Below are positions 29,177-35,772 of a stretch of 38,701 nucleotides of DNA, piece after piece. The translations under genes were made by a program, and so were the position numbers. Numbering within the stretch: the stretch's first letter is position 1; every line of letters begins with the position of its first letter. Source of the stretch: a virus; the IMG/VR virus record IMGVR_UViG_3300010430_000208, positions 1 through 38,701 of that record; one strand, given 5' to 3'. Under the pieces are notes generated by a model. The model was not told the origin of the DNA. It made no database searches and saw only the letters and a list, made by a program, of their open reading frames with translations.

Positions 29177-29370
29177 GCCCTGAGACGCCTGTGGCGCTAC
29201 TTCTGCCTGCCCTGGCCCGGTTCTCAGGGTTTCACCCAACCGGCCCCCTAGCGGGCTCTGAGAGCCCACACACGGCCTGTTCGTCGTACACCTTGACCGC
29301 TGCGAGGGAGGGGCCACCCGGAAAAGGTGGCATCTGGCGGGGGTGACTGTACGCACGCGCTCGGCACTCA

Positions 29371-29379
29371 TGCTACAAT
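29371..29379 (+). promoter_or_regulatory. Extended -10 promoter for a short plus-strand RNA
   Basis: TGCTACAAT, an extended -10 identical in ten bases (ATGCTACAAT) to the endonuclease promoter at 10501-10510. No good -35 is visible at the proper spacing. The start would be near 29386. Confidence 0.5.
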
Positions 29380-29385
29380 CGTGGC

Positions 29386-29443
29386 GGCGACTAACCGTTG
29401 ACAACGCCCCTGACCCGCCAGGATTTGGGGCGTTGTCATTTTT
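29386..29443 (+). ncRNA. Candidate small RNA of about 58 bases
   Basis: Between the extended -10 and a perfect terminator on the plus strand, with no open reading frame. The RNA would be a short leader plus a single 12-bp hairpin. Whether it acts as a regulator, a replication-priming RNA or a transcription road-block is unknown. Confidence 0.4.
29399..29443 (+). terminator. Strong rho-independent terminator on the plus strand
   Basis: TGACAACGCCCC (29399-29410) and GGGGCGTTGTCA (29427-29438) form a perfect 12-bp stem with a 16-base loop, followed by TTTTT (29439-29443). On the minus strand the following bases are not T-rich. It can stop plus-strand transcription before it enters the minus-strand genes. 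Confidence 0.85.
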
Positions 29444-29496
29444 CCAGACCAGAACCTTGTACCAGATCCGAGGCATGGGCGATTCCTTTCGCCGAG

Positions 29497-29505
29497 TTAT
29501 CCACC
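29497..29505 (+). other. DnaA-box-like site
   Basis: TTATCCACC, one base different from the classical TTATCCACA box. A single site is weak evidence, but it sits in the gene-free region next to the gene for a DnaA domain IV protein. Confidence 0.35.
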
Positions 29506-29531
29506 GAACTCCCTGTCTGCTATCGGGGCCC

Positions 29532-30143
29532 TCACGCCGGCCCGCCCCACTGCTCCGCCATCGCCTCAGCGATGCCCTCGAACGTCACACTCGCCTCGCT
29601 TGCCGTTTGAACTACGCCCGGAGAACTCTGCTGCCCCGCCCTCCTGCCCTCTCCTGTGTTGGATCTCAGGTACGGCTCGTGAGACTCCAGGACGTTTGTT
29701 GGCTTCAGCTCAGGGAGTCCGCGGAGCCAGAGAAGTGTCCGTTTTGAGTAGGGGTGCCCGAACTGGTACGGCTCGATCGCCTGCGTGTGCTCGGGCAACG
29801 CGAATAGCCGCATGGGCGTGGGGTTCTCAACCGCGACCCTGGGTATCGGGGCGTGCAGCATCCGGTCAAAGAATGCTCGCGCCCGGATGCCAGACGTTAC
29901 GCGGGTTTCGTTCAACACTCCACCCCGGTAGGTGTGACGAGCTCCGGCTCGAGATAGAAACCGGCATGGTGGATGTGCCACCATCAGATCCCAACCGTCG
30001 TTGAGAATGTCGAGAGCGTCACCTTGGATATGCTGTCCAGGCTCATTGCTCGGGAGCAGGTCACACGACCAGGCATCATGCCCCCGGCGCGTGAATGCGT
30101 CACGAACCCTACCGCTGCACTCGCAGGCGACGAGTACTCTCAC
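29532..30143 (-). CDS. Cytosine methyltransferase-like protein, 203 aa
   Basis: A GTG at 30143 overlaps the upstream stop (GTGA), which sets this start. The sequence VRVLVACECSGRVRDAFTRR, then GHDAWSCDLLPS, resembles motif I and II of C5-cytosine methyltransferases, and AHPPCRFLS (Pro58-Pro59-Cys60) is the PPC motif IV with the catalytic Cys. This phage family is common and lacks a clear large target-recognition domain; it may protect DNA from restriction. The carboxy half is short and basic. Confidence 0.75.
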   Translation of the reverse strand: MRVLVACECSGRVRDAFTRRGHDAWSCDLLPSNEPGQHIQGDALDILNDGWDLMVAHPPCRFLSRAGARHTYRGGVLNETRVTSGIRARAFFDRMLHAPIPRVAVENPTPMRLFALPEHTQAIEPYQFGHPYSKRTLLWLRGLPELKPTNVLESHEPYLRSNTGEGRRAGQQSSPGVVQTASEASVTFEGIAEAMAEQWGGPA

Positions 30144-30619
30144 GCCGATCCCCCTCGGGTCCTGGCGTACTCGTCCCAGTATTCCTTGTCGAAATAGACA
30201 CCCCGCACACCCTCGATCATTATGGCTGTCTGGGCTCGTTTCACGACGCCCCCGCCCTTGACCGTGATCCACTCGGGAATCCCGCTCTTTCCTCTCAAGA
30301 ACCGGACGCCGTATTCTGTGACCCGGTACTCCGGGCTCCGCTTCTTCCGATGCTCGAGCAGCCCAAACCAACTCAGCCGCAGCGCGTGTACGTCGTCCGA
30401 GTCGTCAATCGTCCGGGCCGCGTCCTCCGCTGTCGTCGCTCTGGCCGACCTCCTGACAATCGCCCAGTCGTGCCGGCGATTGATCTCGGCCACCCGTTGG
30501 AGGAGGATCACCTTGGCCTTGTCCATCCTGTGCGGGTAGGAGCGGGGCAGTTTCTGTTGACAGCATGGGCATACGCCGTCCTCGGATGGGTCTAGGGCGA
30601 ACAGGATTGCCTCACTCAT
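30140..30619 (-). CDS. Hypothetical protein with amino-terminal CPCC zinc motif, 159 aa
   Basis: An amino-terminal VCPCCQQKLPR motif suggests a small metal-binding unit, then a helix (KVILLQRVAEINRRHDWAIV) and strands ending with YWDEYARTRGG. The stop overlaps the methyltransferase start. No family is recognised. Confidence 0.65.
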   Translation of the reverse strand: MSEAILFALDPSEDGVCPCCQQKLPRSYPHRMDKAKVILLQRVAEINRRHDWAIVRRSARATTAEDAARTIDDSDDVHALRLSWFGLLEHRKKRSPEYRVTEYGVRFLRGKSGIPEWITVKGGGVVKRAQTAIMIEGVRGVYFDKEYWDEYARTRGGSA

Positions 30620-31254
30620 GGCGTGGCCTCAATCTTCTTGAACGTGACGACCCAGACCCAGGGATTCGACGCCCAGCCGGCCCCGCGTTTGTCGTTGATG
30701 GAATCCCAGAGGTCTTGGAACACGCCCACCGATGTTCGATAGGACCGCTCGCGCCCAAGGTGCCCAGGCCGATCGCCAAGCAACACCGGCTTGCAACCCT
30801 CCGAGCGAGCGTCAGTCTCTCCTATCTCCTGCAATCGCTCGACCCGCACCCCAGTTACCTCAAGCGAGAGCCGGGACGCCCAGCGGGGCATGTGGATCGA
30901 GGGGCGTGAACGACCCCAGATCGGAGCCTCGTCAAACTCCGATACCGGGCGCTCGCCATCGACCAGATACCAGATCGGCGCGCCTTCTGGGATATCGCGC
31001 GGCGGTGTGTCGTCGAACTCCGGTCCGGCACACCAAGCCTCCCTCACCCAGAGCCGATCCCCCGGCTGGCCGTAGGGGCAGGCCGCAACAGCGTCGGGGT
31101 CGTCGGGATGCCATCGTCGATGCCCGCTCGGCTCTTTGACATGACCGCCGTGCGTGAGCCTGGCGACGCGGCGCGTCTGGGTCTTGTGCCCGTCGATGAT
31201 CTTGCGAACCATCGGGCCAGAGAACAGGATGGGTCTCTCGCGTGCCTCTGTCAC
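30616..31254 (-). CDS. ASCH/PUA-like domain phage protein, 212 aa
   Basis: A GTG at 31254 overlaps the preceding TGA. The opening RPILFSGPMVRKIIDGHKTQ then TRRV is the signature of phage ASCH-type proteins (RPILFS...I..G.KTQTRR). It further has the PYGQPGDRLWVREAWC and MPRWASRLSLEVTGVRVERL segments of the family. ASCH domains bind RNA or modified nucleotides; the function of this phage family is not settled. It overlaps the next gene by four bases. Confidence 0.85.
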   Translation of the reverse strand: MTEARERPILFSGPMVRKIIDGHKTQTRRVARLTHGGHVKEPSGHRRWHPDDPDAVAACPYGQPGDRLWVREAWCAGPEFDDTPPRDIPEGAPIWYLVDGERPVSEFDEAPIWGRSRPSIHMPRWASRLSLEVTGVRVERLQEIGETDARSEGCKPVLLGDRPGHLGRERSYRTSVGVFQDLWDSINDKRGAGWASNPWVWVVTFKKIEATP

Positions 31255-31970
31255 ACCACCACCCCCCAACCCCAGCGCCCGTCCTGGGCGAGTATCTGGG
31301 CCGTTGATCCTTGGCCGATCTGTAGGATGGGGGTGGGTTGTTTCAGGCGCCGACCATTGAGATGGCGTCGATCAGGTCCGGGACAGGAGAACCAGTGGGC
31401 CCAGATGGGCGGATGGCCTCGGTTGGCCAGAGAACACGGTTCGCCATTGTGATGCAGACAGGGGCCGATAGCTGCACTGTCCACGTTTGGCTTCCGATCG
31501 TGATTTCCGCGCGGTCGTAAAGTTCTCTGTAATCGTCGCTCATCGTGATTCTCCTGTCTAAAGGGCTGCCCCGGCCTTTCACCGGGGGATCTCAAAACAT
31601 CGGAGGCGAACCCGACGCCTGCTGGGTTGTCCCCAGCCGCCAGCCCTGCCGATCCCTGACGCGCTCGGCATGGGGGGCGCACTTGGTTTCGGCCCCCGCG
31701 CTGCCCCTCAACTGGCGTGATGCCATCAACGGGGGCAAGTGTTGAAGACGCCGAGCCAGGGTCAGCGGGCCCGGCGCCGTGAGAGGGGATGAAAGGGGGC
31801 GCGCCAGCCGTGCCGGCTGCGCCCCCGAGGGGGGAGTGATGATCCTGATCGCTCGGGCCCACCCCCGCGAGTTCTCGAGCGAGTTTCAGCCTGCGGAGCA
31901 GCCCGATCAGTTCCCCGGGCTTCACGTCCTGGTCTTCCGCGTGCGTCCGTGCTTTCCTTGGCTCTGTCAT
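31251..31970 (-). CDS. Uncertain open frame; amino-terminal 36 or so residues look coding
   Basis: The ATG at 31970 lies about 20 bases after a promoter. The first 36 residues (MTEPRKARTHAEDQDVKPGE, then LIGLLRRLKLARELAG) look like a real small protein with a helix, but after that the frame crosses a strong hairpin (31795-31826), a second hairpin (31569-31587) and the 31343-31543 gene, and its composition becomes Pro/Gly-rich. It may be a short gene broken by a frameshift or stop lost, or just a leader frame. I cannot place its true end. Confidence 0.3.
   Translation of the reverse strand: MTEPRKARTHAEDQDVKPGELIGLLRRLKLARELAGVGPSDQDHHSPLGGAAGTAGAPPFIPSHGAGPADPGSASSTLAPVDGITPVEGQRGGRNQVRPPCRARQGSAGLAAGDNPAGVGFASDVLRSPGERPGQPFRQENHDERRLQRTLRPRGNHDRKPNVDSAAIGPCLHHNGEPCSLANRGHPPIWAHWFSCPGPDRRHLNGRRLKQPTPILQIGQGSTAQILAQDGRWGWGVVV
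31343..31543 (-). CDS. Hypothetical protein, 66 aa
   Basis: Start at 31543 after AGGAGAATCACG. Small strand-rich protein (AEITIGSQTWTVQLSAPVCI). Its C-terminal region ends PDLIDAISMVGA. No family recognised. The 89 bases to the ASCH gene may carry a further 30-codon frame with an unusual start, which I do not call. Confidence 0.6.
   Translation of the reverse strand: MSDDYRELYDRAEITIGSQTWTVQLSAPVCITMANRVLWPTEAIRPSGPTGSPVPDLIDAISMVGA
31795..31826 (-). terminator. Strong hairpin, possible terminator or attenuator
   Basis: GGGGGCGC/GCGCCCCC with a second stem AGCCG/CGGCT, and on the minus strand followed by TTT. It would form a long GC stem in the leader of this unit, as an attenuator or weak terminator. 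Confidence 0.45.
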
Positions 31971-31989
31971 CCTGAACCCCCTTGTTCTA

Positions 31990-32018
31990 CGTTACCGGTC
32001 CTGTAGTGCAGTTGTCAA
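31990..32018 (-). promoter_or_regulatory. Promoter of the 31970-29532 unit
   Basis: TTGACA (32018-32013), a 17-base spacer and GTAACG (31995-31990), or TAACGT at 18 bases. The -35 is a perfect match. The motif TGCACTACA (32010-32002) is within the spacer. Confidence 0.6.
32002..32010. promoter_or_regulatory. Operator candidate O4, TGCACTACA
   Basis: Exact copy of the motif, minus orientation, within the spacer of the promoter at 31990-32018. Confidence 0.55.
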
Positions 32019-32072
32019 GGGGTGTATCGGTGATTATTCGGAAAGACTTGAGCGAATCTTGAAACCCCCAAG

Positions 32073-32095
32073 CCGGGCGACAAGCCCGACCGGGA
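32073..32095 (-). terminator. Weak terminator-like hairpin
   Basis: CGGGC/GCCCG with a TTGTC loop on the minus strand after the 32150-32431 gene, followed by GCTTGGGGGTTTC. It has only a short T run; a weak candidate for ending the upstream unit. Confidence 0.35.
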
Positions 32096-32149
32096 GCACG
32101 ATAAGGAATCCCCCCGCCCGGTCGTCAACTAGACGGGGGTGTTCACCGG

Positions 32150-32431
32150 CTACGCGCCGGTGGTGGATGGACTGTCCTTGGCGAGTTCTTCGAGGAGGGC
32201 GTCGGCGTGCATGGTTGCCCATATGGACCAAATCTGCGCCAACACTTCGCACTTCTCCCGATGTGTCTTGTTGGGGTTGTCACAGTCCGCGTGCTCTTGG
32301 GCCATGTGGATCATGTCTGGAGGCATCGGCGGCGCCTTCCCAGCCAGGTAGGTGCGGAGATCCATGCCTGGGCTGTCGTAGCTTTCGGGGACGGGGAACG
32401 CTGCCTCCCGCCCCAGTTCCTTCGCGTCCAT
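32150..32431 (-). CDS. Hypothetical protein, 93 aa
   Basis: ATG at 32431 in a GGAGACAAGTGATG cassette. Contains a helix with HxxxxHxxC-like residues (MIHMAQEHADCDNPNKTHRE) and a helical carboxy end. The pattern of His and Cys could bind metal, but no family is seen. Confidence 0.65.
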   Translation of the reverse strand: MDAKELGREAAFPVPESYDSPGMDLRTYLAGKAPPMPPDMIHMAQEHADCDNPNKTHREKCEVLAQIWSIWATMHADALLEELAKDSPSTTGA

Positions 32432-32721
32432 CACTTGTCTCCTGGCAGGTCGGCAACGGCGCTCACGCCATGAGCGAGGCAATCGCCGATCAGTTTCGAG
32501 TATCCATTGATCTTCGGCCTGCGCTTCGTGTAGTGGGTCTCAGTCACGTCCTCAACCGAGAGCAGCAGCCGAGTGCCATCCGTGTAGAGGATCGACCCAA
32601 GCCTCTCGCAGTCATCCGCGCGCCTCTTCGACTTTGTGTACTCCCGGTGAACGTGCCGGGTGTATCCGCCAGCCGGGCTTGATGGGCCTGTCCATTCGCC
32701 TTCGATCATGTATGTCGCCAT
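32431..32721 (-). CDS. Hypothetical protein, 96 aa
   Basis: Starts in a second copy of the GGAGACAAGTGATG cassette at 32721. Beta-rich (RLLLSVEDVTETHYTKRR). Its last residues GDK are encoded by the next cassette. No family recognised. Confidence 0.65.
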   Translation of the reverse strand: MATYMIEGEWTGPSSPAGGYTRHVHREYTKSKRRADDCERLGSILYTDGTRLLLSVEDVTETHYTKRRPKINGYSKLIGDCLAHGVSAVADLPGDK

Positions 32722-33662
32722 CACTTGTCTCCTTTGAGAGCGGCGAGGGCTGCGACCGCTATCGCCTTCATGTCCTCAACCGTGTTGTTGGCGTGCGTGA
32801 GTTGGTCACGGCTGAATCGGCCCTCACCCTTGGCGATCTGCTCCAGCGCTTCGATCGCCTTCTCCACCGCCTCGTTCTCGGGGGAGGGGGAGGACGCCAG
32901 ATGCTCTAGGAATCGGGCGTCTCGCTCGATGGAGCCTGCGACCTGTGTTCGGCCCTCGGCTTCGTGGGTCTTGGCGTACGCGCGCAGAACCGGAGCCATC
33001 TTCATCGCGTGTTCGCGGAGCGTGACCCCCTCCCCGATTCCCCCATCTCCCTCTGGGGAAGGGGGCAGAACGGGATTGCCGAACTGTGGTCTCGTTGACT
33101 CCGCAGGGGTCGAGCCGACAACGCTGCTGATCGCGTCTACGTCGAGAGCGCCCCCCTCTGGCGCTGGGGTGTCGGAGAGGGCTGCGTCGAGATTGTCAGC
33201 CCACGCAAACATGGTCATCGCAGCGCCTTCGTGCCGGGGTTGAATGTCAACCGCGATCTTTCGGAGCGTGTCCGTACACGGAACCGCCTCCCTCATCCCC
33301 CTGATAGCGCTCTCTGGGTTGGGGAGTCCGGCGGGCTCGATCGACATGACGCAGAGGTTGTCGGGAAGACCCCATGCGCCGCCGATTGTGAGGTGCGTCA
33401 CGTTGACGAGAATCTCTCGGCCAGTGTGCTTGTAGTACATCTCGTCCCACTCTTTGAGCAGGAGCTGGTCGCCGGGTTGGAAGTTTCGGTCGTTGACGCG
33501 AACCTCGTGTCGCTTCTCGCCGGACTGGATTGCCGCGAACGGCCCGAGCCACGTTTTCAGTTCGTGAATAACCCCTCCCCCAGACACTCCCTCGGGCTTG
33601 GGCTGGTTCAGGGCCTTCGCTGTCATGTCCAACGCTTTCTGGTCGATATCGTTTCCATCCAT
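32721..33662 (-). CDS. DUF3850/ASCH-like domain protein, 313 aa
   Basis: Residues 33-112 (HELKTWLGPFAAIQSGEKRH, then FQPGDQLLLKEWDEMYYKHT, then LPDNLCVMSIE) match DUF3850, an ASCH-superfamily RNA- or nucleotide-binding fold common in phages. The carboxy two-thirds is low-complexity with helices, ending ALAALKGDK. Second ASCH-type protein of the genome. Confidence 0.8.
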   Translation of the reverse strand: MDGNDIDQKALDMTAKALNQPKPEGVSGGGVIHELKTWLGPFAAIQSGEKRHEVRVNDRNFQPGDQLLLKEWDEMYYKHTGREILVNVTHLTIGGAWGLPDNLCVMSIEPAGLPNPESAIRGMREAVPCTDTLRKIAVDIQPRHEGAAMTMFAWADNLDAALSDTPAPEGGALDVDAISSVVGSTPAESTRPQFGNPVLPPSPEGDGGIGEGVTLREHAMKMAPVLRAYAKTHEAEGRTQVAGSIERDARFLEHLASSPSPENEAVEKAIEALEQIAKGEGRFSRDQLTHANNTVEDMKAIAVAALAALKGDK

Positions 33663-33674
33663 CGTCTTCCCCTT

Positions 33675-33941
33675 TCAGAAGTTCTCAGGCGCCAGGATCG
33701 TCCGCACACAGATCCCGATCTGCCTCCGCTGGTGTGGCTTGGCGCTCTTGTACGCCTCGCCGTGCTCGAACCTGTCGGCCCACAGGCGCATCCACGCCAG
33801 GGCCGTATCCTCGCTATCGGCTGTTCCGTCCCCCGGCATGTACCCAACCACGAACGCGGTGTAAACCATGCGGACGTGGGGCTCGAGGCTGAACCCGTCA
33901 GCCGCTCGGGACGAGAGGGATTTCAGATCATCGCGCGTCAT
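33675..33941 (-). CDS. Hypothetical protein, 88 aa
   Basis: Start at 33941 after AGGTGGACG. Helical, aromatic-rich (LAWMRLWADRFEHGEAYKSA) with a basic carboxy end. No family recognised. Confidence 0.65.
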   Translation of the reverse strand: MTRDDLKSLSSRAADGFSLEPHVRMVYTAFVVGYMPGDGTADSEDTALAWMRLWADRFEHGEAYKSAKPHQRRQIGICVRTILAPENF

Positions 33942-33948
33942 CGTCCAC

Positions 33949-34212
33949 CTACCCCGCGATAAAGGATGTCAGAAGAATCCATCCGTTCGGGTATTCCTTT
34001 GACGCCGCACGGCCTTCATACGGGCCCACCATTTCACACGTTGTCTTGGACTCATCCAACCAAATCGGGCCCTCGTCAGCCCGGTTGTCCTGCGCGATCA
34101 TGCGGGCGCTCTCGCTCGACCTAGCAACGATCACAAACCCATCATTCGAGTCCCAGACGTTCCCGCGCTTGGACAAAAACTTCTGGTCCAGCCCGAGCAG
34201 GTAGATGTTCAT
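33949..34212 (-). CDS. Hypothetical protein, 87 aa
   Basis: Begins MNIYLLGLDQKFLSKRGNVW, with a DGFVIVARSSESARMIAQDN strand-helix unit: the layout of small phage proteins that alter host metabolism, but not assignable. Overlaps the upstream stop by four bases (ATGA). Confidence 0.65.
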   Translation of the reverse strand: MNIYLLGLDQKFLSKRGNVWDSNDGFVIVARSSESARMIAQDNRADEGPIWLDESKTTCEMVGPYEGRAASKEYPNGWILLTSFIAG

Positions 34213-34379
34213 CGCTCTTCCCTTCCTTGGTTGTACCGATCGCGCAGCTCGTCCTCGCCGATCGGCTCGTCACGCTGGTTGATCCTGCAATCCGGGCACC
34301 ACCACGACTGCCCAACCTCGTCAAAGGTCCGAACAGTCCCGCACTCGGGGCACTCTGGATGTTGCACTGTCACTCCCAT
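34209..34379 (-). CDS. Zinc-ribbon protein, 56 aa
   Basis: MGVTVQHPECPECGTVRTFD followed by SWWCPDCRINQRDEP: two CxxC pairs, a compact zinc ribbon, with an acidic/basic tail. It is the first gene after the promoter at 34386-34414, with a -10 only six bases before its ATG, so its mRNA is likely leaderless. Possibly a transcription factor-like or Sir-type early protein. Confidence 0.75.
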   Translation of the reverse strand: MGVTVQHPECPECGTVRTFDEVGQSWWCPDCRINQRDEPIGEDELRDRYNQGREER

Positions 34380-34385
34380 GCCCCC

Positions 34386-34414
34386 AGCCTACATGCTTTG
34401 TAGTGCAGAGTCAA
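34386..34414 (-). promoter_or_regulatory. Promoter of the early unit starting at 34379
   Basis: TTGACT (34414-34409), a 17-base spacer and TAGGCT (34391-34386). The -35 overlaps the stop of the upstream gene. The motif TGCACTACA (34407-34399) lies one base into the spacer. The -10 ends six bases before the ATG. Confidence 0.65.
34399..34407. promoter_or_regulatory. Operator candidate O5, TGCACTACA
   Basis: Exact copy of the motif in minus orientation, inside the core promoter of the first early unit. Followed by AAAGC as at O1. Confidence 0.6.
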
Positions 34415-34734
34415 GGGGGAGGGGCCACCATTTCGTCGTATTCCGTAAAGGCGTCCGGCCTAACGGCTTGCAGGGCCGACTCCAGCCGGCGCAGCCGCTT
34501 CTCCGCGTTCTGCATCGGCACACCCAGCAGAACCTCACGGGTCAGCTTCGCCTCCTCGGCAAGCGCCTTGAACTGACGCTCCATCTCCCGCTCATGCTGC
34601 ATCAGGCGGGCGCCCGGGGCCGTGGGGTAGTGCCGCACGATCACGATGGGCTCACTCGTCAGGGCGAGCCAGCACACGACGCAGAACATCGCTGTCAGCA
34701 AGCAGTCCGCAACCCTGGAGTCACGACTCTCCAC
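34411..34734 (-). CDS. Membrane-anchored coiled-coil protein, 107 aa (possible i-spanin)
   Basis: GTG start at 34734 overlaps the upstream gene by 14 bases. An amino-terminal hydrophobic segment (LLTAMFCVVCWLALTS) is followed by a long charged helix (HEREMERQFKALAEEAKLTR). That is the layout of an inner-membrane spanin (Rz-like), though no Rz motif is visible. It ends the late unit. Confidence 0.55.
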   Translation of the reverse strand: MESRDSRVADCLLTAMFCVVCWLALTSEPIVIVRHYPTAPGARLMQHEREMERQFKALAEEAKLTREVLLGVPMQNAEKRLRRLESALQAVRPDAFTEYDEMVAPPP

Positions 34735-35062
34735 ACGGGCAACTCTCGAGTTGGATCAGGTAGTAGGCGTGGACCGTGTTGATGCACGCCTGCTGCTCCG
34801 AGGGCCCGAGACTCAGGCAGATGGCGATCCCCAGGACGTACCACGCCTCGGCCTGGAGGTAGCAAAGCTCGCACTCGGGGGACGCCCCGTCCGGGATCGG
34901 CTCGGGGAGCGGGACGTGCGGGGTCTGGCCAGACTTGGCCGACGACTCCGACGCCGCCTGCTCGATCCAGTGCATGAACACCGGATTCGTGTCGGGCGTC
35001 TCGTTGATGATCGCCCGCTGGATCTGGATCAGGACTTGATACTGTGCTTTGGTCAGGCTCAT
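34721..35062 (-). CDS. Hypothetical protein, 113 aa
   Basis: Helical, with several Cys (CELCYLQAEAWYVLG, then the end LIQLESCPCGES) that could form disulfides or bind metal. Soluble. It overlaps both neighbours. No family recognised. Confidence 0.65.
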   Translation of the reverse strand: MSLTKAQYQVLIQIQRAIINETPDTNPVFMHWIEQAASESSAKSGQTPHVPLPEPIPDGASPECELCYLQAEAWYVLGIAICLSLGPSEQQACINTVHAYYLIQLESCPCGES

Positions 35063-35451
35063 GGGTTACGCCTCAACTCAACAAGGACCTCCCGGAAGGC
35101 GGTGGTGGTCTCTCGCATCTCGCTCGAGAGCGTGGCCACCATCCCCTCCACCCGGTCCAGGGACTTCTCGCTGTTCTCCAGCCGCGTCATCACCTCGCCG
35201 CGGTCCTGGGCCCAGGGCGCGTGCATGGACACGATGTCGGGCATGTCTTGGCGGTTCACGAACCGCTCGTCCAGGATCTCGTTGTGGGCCCGGATCGCCG
35301 CTTTCACGTCGTCCGCCGTCGCGTTGGCGCGGCCCCAACTAAACACGTTGCCCACGCCGGCGGTCCCTAGGCCGATCACGCCGACAACGACCGATATGAC
35401 CGTGAACTGGATCTTGGAGATTCTCACGGTGCCTGCGTCTACGTCTGCCAT
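35059..35451 (-). CDS. Membrane-anchored coiled-coil protein, 130 aa (holin/XhlA-like candidate)
   Basis: Start MADVDAGTVR at 35451 overlaps the upstream TGA. A hydrophobic segment (IQFTVISVVVGVIGLGTAGV) is followed by a long heptad-like helix (TRLENSEKSLDRVEGMVATL). This resembles phage holin-associated or XhlA-like proteins, but the order (TM first) is also that of a spanin. Role not settled. Confidence 0.55.
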   Translation of the reverse strand: MADVDAGTVRISKIQFTVISVVVGVIGLGTAGVGNVFSWGRANATADDVKAAIRAHNEILDERFVNRQDMPDIVSMHAPWAQDRGEVMTRLENSEKSLDRVEGMVATLSSEMRETTTAFREVLVELRRNP

Positions 35452-35762
35452 CACGGGCCGCCAGTCGAAAGATCCGGCCACGGTGACACCGGAAGGTCGT
35501 GTTCGTTCCTGAGCTCCATTATACGATCGCGGGCCCAGCCGTGAAGCCGCCAGTGCTTGGTATCGGTCCCGTCTTGCCTCGCGTCCTGCTCGTCGTCCTC
35601 GGCCATCGCCTCTAGCCTTTGCTCCATGAGCGCGAGGGCTGTGGCGTTGTTGGAACTGGTGACAAGGGTGTAGGTCGTCAGGCTCAGCGCTATGACGATA
35701 AGTAGACTCAGAAGGGCGTTCACCGCGAACCACAGGCCCTTGTTGCTTTCTCCGTTCGCCAT
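35451..35762 (-). CDS. Membrane protein, 103 aa
   Basis: Start at 35762 after AAGGAGCAACCG. Amino-terminal transmembrane segment (LWFAVNALLSLLIVIALSLT) then a polar helix (LALMEQRLEAMAEDDEQDAR). With the two genes downstream it forms a cluster of membrane/coiled-coil proteins in the position of a lysis cassette. Confidence 0.6.
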   Translation of the reverse strand: MANGESNKGLWFAVNALLSLLIVIALSLTTYTLVTSSNNATALALMEQRLEAMAEDDEQDARQDGTDTKHWRLHGWARDRIMELRNEHDLPVSPWPDLSTGGP

Positions 35763-35772
35763 CGGTTGCTCC

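Larger units (their letters stand above)
28910..29531. other. Gene-free region, candidate replication origin/regulatory region
   Basis: No credible gene on either strand for about 620 bases. It contains a CG-rich stretch at 28930-28952, a 6-bp GC hairpin (29121-29137, CCCCCC-AGAGC-GGGGGG), an inverted repeat GTAACG...CGTTAC (29142-29176) enclosing a nested TCTCAA/TTGAGA, the small-RNA candidate (29371-29443) and a DnaA-box-like TTATCCACC (29497-29505). The DnaA-like gene lies just downstream. Confidence 0.5.

Noticed and set aside
28697-29476. Long minus-strand frame of 259 codons through the gene-free region
   Set aside because: Only the last 70 residues (from 28909) look coding and have a ribosome site; the rest is Arg/Ser/Pro-rich shadow sequence crossing hairpins and the terminator.
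31254-31342. A 30-codon minus frame ending GRWGWGVVV before the ASCH gene
   Set aside because: No standard start codon in frame; may be only the tail of the uncertain 31251-31970 frame.
32034-32252. Minus-strand frame of 72 codons over the terminator-like hairpin
   Set aside because: Composition is that of a shadow of the 32150-32431 gene and the hairpin; no ribosome site.
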